From NCBI GenBank assembly GCA_047495785.1, contig JBLDXI010000012.1, forward strand, positions 1,178,001 through 1,242,000: a stretch of 64,000 bases of DNA, in the 5' to 3' direction. Origin of the DNA: Lepidodermella squamata (taxonomy: Eukaryota; Gastrotricha). The notes below the pieces were generated by a model that made no database searches, was not told the origin of the DNA, and worked only from the letters and a program-made list of their open reading frames with translations. Below, one piece after another: positions 25,984 through 39,537 of the stretch; position 1 is the stretch's first letter; the number at the start of each line of letters is the position of its first letter. Position numbers and translations under genes: made by a program.

Positions 25984-27399
25984 CGTTTCGCGAGATCTGA
26001 GATGAGCTAATACGTTTGGGATGGAGTAACTCAGTGATACATGGATTAATTGATTCCTTCTGCGATCATGATTGAATGAAACGTCTAAAATATAGGAAAA
26101 CAATTTAATGAAAGTTGCTGATTGATGTTGATGATAAGAGCATTATATCGCGTGTTGAAAAGCGGTTTAATATTAGTGCGGAGTTTTCGTCGCCGGGCGG
26201 TTGGTTGATTGCAACAGGCGAAACGAATGTTTACCGGCGATGATGATGATGATGATGAGTTTTGTGTTGTGTTGACATTCCGCAACACCGAAACTGGGCT
26301 GTGTCACGTTGCTGGAGCTGCCGACTTGTTTATGCCGTGTTTTTGCGTCGCGCAGGAAACCAGCGCATGACCAAAACACGGAGTGAACAGTTCCTCCTTT
26401 GTCTTTCTTTCGCTCTTTCTCTCTCTCTCTCTCTCACTGTGTGTTTTATTTATTCGTGTGTCGCCTCGCTTCAGATCACCATCTCCTACACTTAATAACC
26501 GGCTATTAAACCGCATGTTCGTGAGCGCCGTATTAATACCCTGAATGGATGTGCGTGTATTTTGCTTCTCGCTCCTCGCTTCTAAGCAGCATTTGTTTAT
26601 CTCTCGCTTTCGCGATCATGCGAACAGCAGGCCGTATACGGCTGCCAGCCGTGACCAACATTCGTCGTAGAAAAATGAGACGTATTAATCGTAATAGCAA
26701 AACACAAGTTCCGGGTTTCCAACATGATAATAATAGACGGCCGTCGAGGTGCACACAAAACAGGCGGCGCGTGCTGCGGACAAGTTTCGGGATGCGCGCA
26801 GCTCCGGACTACACTCCTTTAAAAGCCGCGAAATTGTGCGCCGCACAAATAGAGATGAAATTATTCCATCCTCGACGTCCGGCCATCACTTGACAAACCG
26901 GCAGCGTGACACCTACTCCGCTGCTGCTGCGAAAACACAACTAACTGAACATACAATAATTGCTGCTCAATATTCGTGTTTTTAAAGGAAACGCGTTGCA
27001 AATACGACGCTTTAAGCCGGACCTATATAAGGCATACGCAACTTTACTTCTCCAAGCACTATATCAATCTACTTGCCAGCAATTTTCTTCTCACAAGGTA
27101 TATTCTAAACCGAACGAAAAAGATTCAACTGAGTAATATCTTGCTTGGAAACTGTCAGTAACTGTCAGTCCTGCATCACTGCGCCTTTTGCCATGCTATC
27201 ATACAAAGTCGCCGTTTTTCCGAAATTATACGATTTTTTCAACTATAATGGCGAGAGGATAGTCACTGCAAGGCAAAGGTCAGCTGTTGACAGAAAAATC
27301 AAAAATATGTCGGATGTTGATGATGTGAAAATTCTAACATTTTGGACTGTGATTTTTGGAATATTTGGAATAATTTAAAATAGAAAGGTAAAATCTATA
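25984..27399. other. Upstream flank of caveolin 1, no gene seen
   Basis: Contains a GAT run near 26236, a CT microsatellite (26418-26435) and a moderately GC-rich stretch around 26540-26900 with open frames but no family similarity or splice context. I read it as 5' flank. Confidence 0.45.
26418..26435. repeat. (CT)n microsatellite
   Basis: Uninterrupted CT dinucleotide run in the 5' flank of caveolin 1. GA/CT-rich tracts can act as promoter elements in animals, but nothing else here shows that. Confidence 0.8.
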
Positions 27400-27884
27400 A
27401 TAATTATATCGAAGTGTACTTTCATACATAAATATTTTTATGAATGTCAAAATAACCTTTCACGCATATTTTTTTCATAATACTGTGTTTTTCACGAAAA
27501 CGACGAATAAGACTTAGGGTTTGGGGTTGGGGTTAGAAAGTCAGGGTTAGGGTTATGATTAGTTTTAGGGCTTGGTTAGGGTTCAGGGTTCAGGTTAGCG
27601 TTAGGTTTAGGTCGATTTTCAAGTTTTTCCGAATTTCGATTTTTGGGCCCTTGCACTTCCCCGATATAACTATTTTCAAGCGGAAAAAATTGGCTACGTT
27701 TTCGGAACCCCGTTTTTTGTTTTTAATAACCGAAAACTAGCCGGCCGTCATTTTCTTTACGTTTCCAGCTCGAATTAAATGAAAAAATATGTATGAAAGG
27801 TGATTTTTTCATACATAAATACATAAATAAAAAGGTAAAAATTTCATACATGTTTATGTATGTAAGTTTGCACCCTAATTATAT
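27400..27884. mobile_element. Fold-back/MITE-like element with TTAGGG-like core
   Basis: Two imperfect inverted arms (about 27400-27477 and 27781-27884) both contain the ACCTTTCAyrCATATTTTTT motif in opposite orientation. They flank a region with degenerate TTAGGG/TTAGGGTT units at 27513-27613 (GGGTTAGGG, GGTTAGGGTT, TTAGGTTTAGG). The arms are AT-rich with repeated CATACATAAA. No transposase frame is visible. I interpret it as a non-autonomous element that carries, or inserted around, an interstitial telomere-like block. Confidence 0.45.
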
Positions 27885-28674
27885 TGGTTGGCAGTAGCTA
27901 AATTATGGCTAGCAGGCTCCTGCATCCCATTTTAATCTGGAAAATATAATCTGGCATCAAACCTGTCGCTCAATTGAAGATACCTGAATTGTTGTTATAT
28001 AATCTCAAGCTATTTATTTGCACCCAATTGGATCCAAATTTAAATGTAGCTAAATGAAAAACAAGGCTTAAATTCCTCCTCCCACTTCGATAACATTTTT
28101 TATTCGACGAGGTCAATTAATAGACAATCGATTCCACGGACTAGCGCGCAAGTTCGCTTTATCATGCGACTCAAAGTGCGAAATTGCGCGAATGACTCAC
28201 CTTTGGACAAACGACTAGCCGATTCATTAACACCTCTCATATAGTGCCCTCGCTCCATTGTCTCAGTTTTGTCAGTTTATTATTTTTTTATGATCAATAT
28301 TTTCGAATGGCTCTGCGATGCGAAACAATCATTACGTAAAAATGAATATTGCAAACTTCGGAAAATTACTGTAGACATTTGGCTATTTGGCTACTGGGCA
28401 ATTTCTCAAAGTAAATTACCGCCAGTATTTAGCACTGTTTTGACTGTTTTGTGTCTAGTGGTGGAGCAATTTTTTTGTATAAACCAAAATCAGATTTTTC
28501 AACCAAAATCAATTATTTGGTTAGAGATGAATATGCTGATAAAAAAGCTGATGGTGTCTCGAATTAAAAAAAGAATATTTGGGTTGTTTTATTGGCAATT
28601 GGCATAAAGGTGGTTAGATGGGCTTTCGATTGCTCAAGCCGACATTTGCAAAACTCAGTGTCAGTAGGTTATGT
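27885..28674. other. Intergenic, no gene seen
   Basis: AT-rich. The longest open frame (28269-28607, plus) has no family similarity, no splice context and low-complexity AT composition, so I do not annotate it. Confidence 0.45.
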
Positions 28675-29049
28675 TCAAAAATGAACATAAACGTATGCTG
28701 GGGCTGATTGTTGCTTCCGGATCTGCTGCTTTTTCGCAAATCTCCTGACGAAATCATCCTCCGACTCATTCACCAGATACGCCTCGCGACGGCGAGATGG
28801 AGATGGAGACTTCTCGATAGTTGGAGAATCGGTTGATACAGAATTCAAGCCAATCGACGTCGTTTTCTTCCTGAAAATTATCCCTTGTAAATTTATGGAA
28901 TTTAAAATTTAAATAGTTACTCACCTGTACTGTAGAATGATCTTAACAGCCACGACTATCAGAATAATCGCCAAGGCACCTACAATTGGGCAAATAATTG
29001 CCAGAAAAAAGACATTTCGTGTAGTTGACGGGCCGTCATCATCACCCAT
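28675..29049 (-). CDS. Small single-pass membrane protein, family not recognised
   Basis: Two exons (28925-29049 and 28675-28870) give 106 residues. A short acidic N-terminus (MGDDDGPSTTRN) is followed by one hydrophobic segment (VFFLAIICPIVGALAIILIVVAV). The cytoplasmic-type tail is Ser/Pro/Arg-rich (TIEKSPSPSRRREAY), with an acidic-basic stretch (NESEDDFVRRFAKKQQ) and the end VYVHF. I do not recognise a family. It is divergently arranged with the lysozyme at 29586. The whole promoter plus the first exon was copied to about 53.1-53.7 kb, where the copy is broken. Expression as a minor single-pass protein is inferred only from the intact splice sites and frame. Confidence 0.6.
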
Positions 29050-29585
29050 TTTGAACGATTTCGATGTTTCGATTGTAGAAATGAATCGGATGATATTGAA
29101 AATTTTGAAGGTGAGCTATTTACGAAAATTTTACTCGAGTGCACGATGCCAATGAAAAACACCCTCCCCCGAGCAACAACTTGTTTTTTTTCTGCCATCG
29201 TCGTAATTAATGAATTATTGATGTTGCTTTCCATTTCCACGCTTCAGAAGTGTGTTTTTTCTCTTGCTTACCTGGATGGCGGTGTGTCGACTTTCCCAGG
29301 GCAAGGGGTGTGTATGTGACCTCAATTAAAATGCGCCAACTAGTGTTCCAGAAAAGTTCGGAATTTAATCCAGGTGAGGCGATATCAGCGACGGCAAATT
29401 ACCATGTTTATCTTAGTTTGGCTGAAAGCCGAACTTCCTATCAAGTGAATAACGGCAACTTCAAAAACTAGCAAAATATTTCACCAGCCCCCTTAATAAA
29501 ATGACAGGGTTTATTTGGGCCAGGCTATAAATTAAGCCAGGTCACGCACTTCTTGCGCGCAATTTGTCTCGTTTGACCTTATACC
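29050..29585. promoter_or_regulatory. Bidirectional promoter region, duplicated at 53.2-53.7 kb
   Basis: Separates the minus-strand membrane-protein gene from the plus-strand lysozyme. Blocks such as CACCCTCCCCCGAGCAACAA and TGCCATCGTCGTAAT are nearly identical in the second copy upstream of lysozyme 2. The non-coding similarity shows recent duplication or constraint on shared regulation. Confidence 0.6.
29525..29532 (+). promoter_or_regulatory. TATA box of lysozyme 1
   Basis: CTATAAAT about 54-61 nt before the start codon, consistent with a short 5' leader. Confidence 0.5.
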
Positions 29586-30124
29586 ATGATTTCTTCAAAG
29601 TTCTGCTTCGTTTTTGCTGGCATTTTCGCATTGACAGCGGCACGTGTCGATGACAAGTGTATGAGCTGCATTTGTCAGGTATTCAGAGATAATCCAAGTT
29701 TTTCAATTATTATCCGAGTTTTTTTAAGGTGGAGAGCAACTGCAATGTGAATATCGGCTGTAAAATGGACGTCGGCTCGCTGTCTTGCGGTCCTTACCAA
29801 ATCAAGGAAGCCTATCACACCGATTGCAAGGCGAAAGGCGGCGTCGATTCCGATTGGAAAAAGTGCACAGGTACTATGGCGTGTTCAGAGAAGTGCGTCC
29901 AAAATTACATGGACCGTTACGGTACTTCATGCACTGGTGGCAAGACACCAACTTGTGAGGTAGTTTCAGCAAGCATTTTTCTTCTGCAGCTTCGCCGTAC
30001 TAATTATTGCGTCTTTAATTAGGACCACGCCCGGATTCACAACGGAGGCCCGAAAGGTTGTAAATCAACCGCGACTGATGGTTACTGGAAAAAAGTCAAA
30101 GCCTGTCTCGACAAGTCGGGTTAA
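29586..30124 (+). CDS. Invertebrate-type (i-type, destabilase) lysozyme 1
   Basis: Three exons (29586-29678, 29729-29959, 30023-30124) give a secreted protein of 141 residues with a signal peptide (FCFVFAGIFALTAARV). The mature protein carries the family core CICQVESNC (catalytic Glu) and MDVGSLSCGPYQIK (catalytic Asp plus the SLSCG signature), MACSEKCVQNYM, and the C-terminal HNGGPKGC plus YWKKVKACL. Both catalytic acids are present, so it should be an active muramidase; many i-type lysozymes also have isopeptidase activity. Role: digestion of bacteria or defence. It is about 85-90% identical by eye to the copy at 53717, with the same intron positions. Confidence 0.93.
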
Positions 30125-30200
30125 GCTCTTGATGTACAAGTTCCTATAAACAATATTGCTGCATATGACGCGCATATAATCTATAATACAGATTTGGGTA

Positions 30201-30206
30201 AATAAA
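30201..30206 (+). terminator. Polyadenylation signal of lysozyme 1
   Basis: AATAAA 77 nt after the stop codon. Confidence 0.6.
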
Positions 30207-33200
30207 AACAAAGCTACAAGGCAATTCTTACGTTTTTAACATGTACCTACGCTTTTGAGGGCGCGACTAAACACGTGCGGTGTGTCAACAGCATGTTGCG
30301 CCTAGCTGCGCGTGTCTTTTAAGGCAGCTACGTCGTTTTCTTGAAAAAAACCGAAGATTGTAATAGCGCCGCGCGAACTTGAGTTTGATCAAACACAGAC
30401 TAGTGCGCGGCCGGGCCGGGTTTTTTTACCGGTCGGAATATTTGCCTACTTTTATACTCCGTAATGGTAGTAGTAGCGCAAAAGGATGATGATGATGATC
30501 CTGCCAAGTTTTTTGCGTGTCTTTATATCGGTCATGATGCGCGCATAATTTTTGCCTTATGCGGGGTATATAACGAACAGATTTATTACTTACACTCGTC
30601 GCTAACGATTTTATTGCGCATGTCGCAATCGCGCGCGCTGACAATGCGCGCGGTCTCGTTTTTTTGTATTCCGGCGGGTCAGCGCGCCGGCTCTCGACTG
30701 GCGAAGACTCGAAGATGCACGGCGGGTACACCAGATTATCGGTATATAGTTTTACCTGTTTTCCGCTGAAAAATTTGTCTCAAGTGTCTTCTTTGATGCA
30801 TCTACAAAGTGTATAATAAAAAGTAATTATACACACAGCTTTTTTGGGCCTTAGTTATGAAAAAATTGATTGAGCTAACGAATTTCAACGTTTTTCATGA
30901 TTCTTCTTATCACTGTAGAAATGGTATAAAAAATATATTCATCCTACTCGATTTCTCAGAGAAATTTCTGATCGAATTCAATCGAATACGCGACTTTTGA
31001 TCGATGCTTTGAATTTTACCCTAATATAAATATCATTAATCTCTGTTTGTCCTATAACTAAGGTTCGTCTCAGTCGAGAAGCTGATGCATGTGATAATAA
31101 AACTTTTAAAAATCATCGATTAGGCCCAAAAGATATCTCCTTCGAATCGCGGATTTATTCAAGGACCTACTTACACAATAAATTATGCGAATTCCCTCAG
31201 CAAGAAAGCGATTTTAGGTACCACCATTTTGCTTTCGTGAAGAAGCACCGCCGCGCTTTCAACTGTGGAAACTTAAGTCGCAAATGAAGCTGTAAGATTT
31301 CTTTCTCCGAATTTAGCTTGTTCGAGAAATTTAAAATATTGCCTGAAAATTTTAGTTATTATCACATCCATTAATAGGCTAATTTTCCCCAATTGGAAAT
31401 TGCTGTACAGTTAAAGAATAAAATTATAAAATTATCCTATATATCCCTTCTCATCGAGAGCTTTTTAGCTTTTGAAATCACACCTGCCAATATCATACGA
31501 TTTTTTTTATGATAATGATATTAACATCATTTTCGCGCTTTTAATTGTCTGTTATTGTTGCTGCGTTTATTTTTTGTGACCTTAATTCTTGACCTGGATG
31601 AAATTTGATTTCGTAAACTGCCTTAAATTTTGATTGCTGGCATAATTTCGTTTTATAAGCTCTTATCGTCTGTATTTTCCGAAGAGATGAATTAGTAGTG
31701 GGATTATTTACCTTGGCTCACAAGTATAAATGGCCTCTAGCCTAATATCTAGCATCCCGTAACGCCTTATTCTCCTTTGATAATCGACAGGCGTGGAAAA
31801 CAATCATACAATAACTCATCTATAGCCTATAACACACGTTTTCCACGCCCAACTAATTTTTCGGCCATCAAAAAGTGAGCCATTTACTCTGTAGATATAA
31901 CCCGTGCCAAAATAATGGACCAGGTAATATAATGAGGCTAACATCATCTATAACACAGTACACGTATATAGGTAATATTTTGGCTGTAAATAAATAATAT
32001 AGATATGACAGCTTTTTATTATTAATAGCGGGATAATATTGACTAAGGATCAGTAGTAATGCGGCTTGTCTGCGCGTGGATTTTCGCCGGCTATATTAAT
32101 AGCAAAAATAATACCGGCTCATTATAAAATCAATTTTTCCTATATCGCAAATTTTCGCAATATTTTATTAGTTCTATCTGATTCTCAAAAGATGACACGC
32201 AAGTGCAGATCTTTATATCGTGATTATAACCGATTTAGGCCTCTGGTTACCCTTATTTGTAAGACTCATATTGATCTTCTGTTATACCTGGCTATTATAG
32301 TGGGATGTAATGAGGACGAAGAGTGGAAAATAACATGTTCGCCACAACAGTCTTGTTGCATTTTTATCGCATGCAATAGGCGATAAATAAAGTGTTATTA
32401 CCAGGCGCTAGCTAGCAATTAATTAAACGATGCTAGCTTTTTTCTGTTGTTTAGTACACAGCATGAGTCTGAGAGGTGGGAGGGGAAGGCGAAAAATACC
32501 GCAATTTAGCACTCGCGGCATTTTTTTATCTGGTCTCGGGTAAACTAGGATATTATATGTTACAACTGCGATAATGTATATCGATGAATAATCTTCTATT
32601 GTTTTTGTTGTTCTCATATAGGCGTAGGTCGTTTTTTACTATGATAATATTTCTTTTTCGGATGTTTGTAGTGTAACGCAGCCGCCGCCTTAAAAATGCG
32701 CCCACTGCATGCGACTTCATTTTGCACAATTTTTGCGATAACAGTCTCGTCGCCATCCGCCTACATTTTTTGGTGTAATTTAACCAGGCCTGTCCGGCCG
32801 AGGGAAAATGCCTGAAGTATTGCTATTTTTCCATAACAAACCGGCTAATTTGCTCGGCCTTTTCATACCTATTTAATTATATAGGGTTTTTTTCTGATTT
32901 GACAGCTAATTTGGCCGTTTCACACCTGCGATTATTTTCCCTATGCTCCGTTCGTCCCATTTAGCTATTCAAGTGCAGATGATTAGGTATTTGGGATTTT
33001 ACCCACTTAATAATGTCCATTTACATTATTCTCCGTAAATATTACCGAGCAATTAACCACGTCTATTATGAAAATTGTTAGTATTTTTCTAATTGATTTT
33101 TTAATCAGTTTGAAGTGTTGGAATTATGAAGATTTTCTTGAATTATTTAACTGTGTAAAAGCTTAACAGCTCATTTTTCAATCCCTTTATCTCCTAAACT

Positions 33201-33546
33201 ACTCATTTTCCATTCCTTAAGCCCGCAGTTTGGTCATTTCCTAAATATTTTATATATTTTACGGAAAAAAGCTGAGCAAACATTCGGCTGATTAGTCATA
33301 TAAATTTCGCATGAATATTGTCGTAAAAAATATACATCGAAAATTCCAGTCTTTTATAGTCACCTTTGTGGTAGCAATCCAGCTCAATTTTTTTAATTGT
33401 TCAGAAACCATTTTAGAGTTGAATTTCCCGTTTTAATTCTCATCGTTAGTTTTTAGGCATTAAAATAAGGTTTATTTGTAGCCCTAATCAAAAATGTTTG
33501 CCGTTTTATTTATATAGGAAAATTGGTGGCTAGTATAGATAATTAA
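30207..33546. other. Long AT-rich intergenic region
   Basis: About 3.3 kb with no exon-like ORF that shows family similarity. It contains a GAT run near 30488 and many short AT-rich tracts. It lies upstream of the second caveolin and may hold its distal regulatory sequence; nothing in it proves this. Confidence 0.45.
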
Positions 33547-36451
33547 ATGTCAGAGTCGGTTGTTGTCATATCCGGGAAACCGGCGACGACGGATTACGCC
33601 GCCGGGGTTCGACCGATCGATCTAAACAACCGCGATCCGCTCACCATTCACGACCCTTCTACATTCAAGGTATGAGATGAGCAATGAAATTACTTTTGAA
33701 GAAATTCGAAACCTGAAAAACAGATGAAGGGCGCGTTTTATTATTCTCGTTTTGTGTATATGTTCAAACTCGATGGAGATGATTTCGGGGTCGAATATCA
33801 TCGCCGACGCGCTAGATAATGGCCGATAACTGGCCTTATGACGTGCATGTAGCGTCTTATATTGATCGGCGCGACTTGAGTTCGATATATTAAATCGTGC
33901 TCGGCTCAGGAAGAAAAAGCCGCGCGCAGCAGATCATCCTCTGCTATATATTTTGCGACTAATTTCATCATCCCTCGAATTATTTTCCCACGTCATCAAA
34001 TAGAACTGAGGCTCATTACCATTTTTTGCGGCGAAAAAAAAATTGCACGGAGAATTTTAACTGAATATATGCCGCAATTTTGTAGCTCGTCTCGTAAAAA
34101 TTAAGGAAATTATCGTTTTTAATAACAATTTTTCGAAAATTTATTAAAATTTCGTTGTCTATTCGTTATTATTATTTACCCCGGCAAAATTGTGCACTCA
34201 AGCCCGGGCGGTGATTATATGCTAGATAGCCCATCATCGCCACAACCGGCGCCTTTATTTACGCTTCACGCTACTGTCGAAGAGCTACACGAAAACGATC
34301 AACAAGTCTATCTAAGCGGCCGAGCTGGCCAGCAGAGCAGTTCTGGGACCAAAAGTAAACCAAATCGTAGCAATAGATCGAACACGGCGGCTAAACGCTA
34401 CCAAATGACAGCTGTTGGCCCGACTAACGACAACTCGTTGGCCATGGCAGCCGCTCATTACGAGGCATCGGCCAAAAATTCGAATGGAGAAGACACTAAT
34501 AAATTACCTGTTGTTATCGAAGAAACAAGCCTGCCGTCTTCGTCTGCTACGTCACCGTACGCTGTTGCGAAATCGGGCCAACACGGCCCGCCAGCTTATT
34601 CAACCCAGCAGGCCAAGGATACTAGAGACCCGCCCCTGCCAAATAGAGCGTATCGGACTGGGGATTCTGCGAATAGTGCGGGTATTGACGATCCGGCTCA
34701 TAGCATATCGGCTTCGATAACTAATCTAGGGGTCAATTATATAGCCGGGGATAATAACAACAGACCGTCACGATCGCGCTACGACGGCCGATATGACACC
34801 AATATTCGCGATCCTGTTCCTATGAATCACGTTCTTTCAGTAATTACAGAAAAATTTGCATAAAATTAATTAATTTAGGAAAAATATTATTTTTAATTAC
34901 ATTTCAAATTCGTTTTTTCCTCTATTAACAGGTTGCTTTCGAAGAGATTTTCGCTGAGCCTCACCCTGGTGTCTATTCGTTCGATTGGGTATGGAAGGTA
35001 AGAACAGGAATCGATCGCCGATTGCTAGATGATTTTTCGATTTTTCGATTTTTTAGGCCTCGTTCACAATTTTCAACTTTATGCGGCTATGGACCTATCG
35101 CATTCTCTCGATTTGCGGCATTATCAGCGCGTGTTGTTACGGCTGCGAATTCGGCTACACAGCTTGCTGTATTATCTGGTGCTACACGCCATGCCTTAAG
35201 TTGTGGGTCCTACAAATGGGTCTGGTCAAACAGGTACGCAAATTTTCGCAAATTTTCCAATTGTTACCCACCCAGATTGCCCGTCGAAAAAAACCACCGA
35301 TTATGGAATTAGCCTTTCATTTTTTAGTTTGCCCCGTAGAACCCTAATTTTGAAGTGATTGATTTGCCAACTGACCTATACCCTAATATAATAATACTTT
35401 GAACTCACCTTTTACTACCCCAACTTCAGTTGCTATGAATTTCTCTGTTTATTATTGTTTTCTTTTGTTCTTTCACCACAAACAAATTCGATGCCTGCGA
35501 TGACAGATGTTAGCCGTATGCATCGATGTGTGTCTAAGACCGTTTATCAATGTCTGGTCATATTTCTTTTACAACATTCGCGTTACAATCGTTCGCGGTG
35601 GTGGCGGCGGCGATATGGCATGATGAGTTATTATGAGCAAGGCGACGAACGGGAATGGACGGCAATAATGATGATAAACACAGATAATAACCGTCGTAGC
35701 ATAGCGTTTTTGTTCTGGTTTTTTTACCGCACACTGCTTATAATTTAGAAGGACAAACCACCTTAAGCTTTATTAGCCTTATAATTATTATCGCCGAAAA
35801 AATGCGCGCAAATGCTTTTCAACTACCGCATTGATTTTTCCAACATTCTTTGGCTTCCTTTTATCACACTATACGAGATTTTCTACTTCATAGTCACTTT
35901 CTGTATACCTGTGTGTGCTGACATTGATTTGTTTTATTTTTCGGCGATTCAACCGGCTATCGTAATAGCTGGCTTTGAAAGGCAGAAGCAAATAATGATG
36001 ATGACAAACGGTGCCCAATGTACATGTATTCGACATTGATTATATTTACAGAGAAAATATAATTAATATTATAATTTATTTTGTGTATTATCAATGTCAT
36101 GATCGCTTGAAAAATCGCTTGCTTGTATAATGAGCGACATGAAGTTACGAAAAAACCAAAAAGGAAAGCAATAAAGAGCAGTTTTTGCTACGAAATTTTC
36201 GAGTTTTGTGCAAGTTGAACGGCGGTAAGTTCAAGAACCTGATCCAACCACATCCCATCAAACAATGTTGTCCACTTAATTTATTAATTTCGCTTATTAG
36301 CTAATTTTCTGAATTTTTTTTCCAGATTATTGTCGTCTGCATAGAGACGTGTATTTCACCGTTTATACACGCAATATCGATGCTGCTTTGGAATATTCGA
36401 GTAACCGTCGTGAGAAGCGCGAATCCTGCCGACTTTTCGTCCATCGCTTAA
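33547..36451 (+). CDS. Caveolin 2 with alternative first and last exons
   Basis: Core exons 34932-34997 and 35057-35233 encode VAFEEIFAEPHPG, FTIFNFMRLWTYR, the membrane hairpin and the Cys-rich CCIIWCYTPC. Two candidate first exons, both ending in phase 0 with a caveolin RDP motif, precede them. Exon 1a (33547-33669) encodes 41 residues ending NNRDPLTIHDPSTFK. Exon 1b (from ATG 34219, or spliced in, to 34839) encodes about 207 Ser/Asn-rich residues ending IRDPVPMNHVLS. Two candidate last exons follow, both phase 0 after AG. Exon 4a (35507-35623) encodes LAVCIDVC...WSYFFYNIRVTIV. Exon 4b (36326-36451) encodes IIVVCIETC...LLWNIRVTVV, with its own stop. The 1a-4a form is 160 residues. Exon 4b or 1b could instead be a leftover from another copy, but both are intact. 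Confidence 0.8.
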
Positions 36452-37655
36452 CGAAACCTCAAGATATTTTCTTCCTAAAAATATAAATGTTTGCTATATC
36501 GTCCCGCGGAAACACTCGCTGTTATGATCTGTCCAAAATATTTTGTAAACAACGAAAAATATTAATAACCGGCTAACATTAACATTTGTACGCTTGTTTT
36601 ATGAATTATGAATAATATTATGGTGCCAAGTTTTGAAGGCGAGAAATAAAGTGAACAATATTTTTTCTTATTATCTAAAAACTGCGTGTGAAAAATTGAG
36701 AGTTTACCGAGTGCACACCCTAAATACATATGTGGCTCCAGACTATATTTGAGGGTCCAGCTCTAGATTTTCTCAAAATTTGGTTTTATCGATTTATTTC
36801 GATTTTAAGTATCGATTGGAACAAATCAGTGATTTTCCGATACCAAATATCGCACATCAATTTTGCCAATACTTCTCTCACCCGTCGGCCTACTTTCGAT
36901 TTTTGAGAAAAAATTCCCGAAATGCCAGAAAATAATCGGTCACCCAAGGTACTAGCTTCCGAATTCGCTTTTCCGAAGTCGATTCGATTATCGATTTGTG
37001 ATTTTGGAGGCTCGAAAACTGAAATCACCCCTCTGTATCTGCTCACGCAGGTGGAACCTTGGCAACTTTATTTTACATGAAAATGAAGGTAGAGCTAGGA
37101 TTTGTTCAGGTAGAACGGCCGATTATAAATGGTCCAAGTCCTGGTGGCTGGACGGCAAAAAAGAGTGGTTTTCGTTGTCTTTGAAAGACTAGAGGCAGTC
37201 GGATTTCGTCGTCTGATTCTTCAGAGTTTTTTTGACAGTTTCGGCGGACAACATTTTACTCCTATTTATACGGTAATACGGGAATTTTTCGATACAAATA
37301 ATAACATAGCCATTGCCGATGAGTTCATTGTCTTTACTTATATCAAACTTTCGTTAAAACAGGGGTTGATCCATGTTGAGTAGGAACTTTGATTCAAGCT
37401 AAATAAAGTCACCAGTATTAATTCTCTTCAACGTAGTTCAATTCTTCACACACAAATAACAGAGCATGCAAAAAGGCAAACATGGTGCCGCCGGTAAAGA
37501 CGCAGATCTTTATCAGTGGCTGGATCTAGATATGGTGCATGAGAGATCATCACATCATGACAAGTAAGAAGGAAAAGTGTAGCAAGTTGATTTGGTCTAT
37601 GTTTTAATAAGATTATAGTGTCCGTTTTGATAGAGGGTTGGATGGTTGTCGCGAA
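36452..37655. other. Intergenic, no convincing gene
   Basis: Between caveolin 2 exon 4b and the 3' end of beta-tubulin (convergent). A 33-codon frame at 37465 (plus) is preceded by an AG but has no upstream partner exon. I see no repeat. Confidence 0.45.

Positions 37656-39537
<1,882 letters not shown>

Noticed and set aside
26549-26893. Arg-rich frame in the caveolin 1 flank
   Set aside because: Could be a 5' exon, but no acceptor or donor joins it to caveolin 1 in frame, and its composition looks like promoter sequence.
28269-28607. 112-codon open frame on the plus strand
   Set aside because: AT-rich low-information composition, no family similarity, no splice partners, and it overlaps nothing conserved.
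37465-37566. 33-codon frame preceded by an AG acceptor
   Set aside because: No upstream exon with a matching donor and family context; too short to support.
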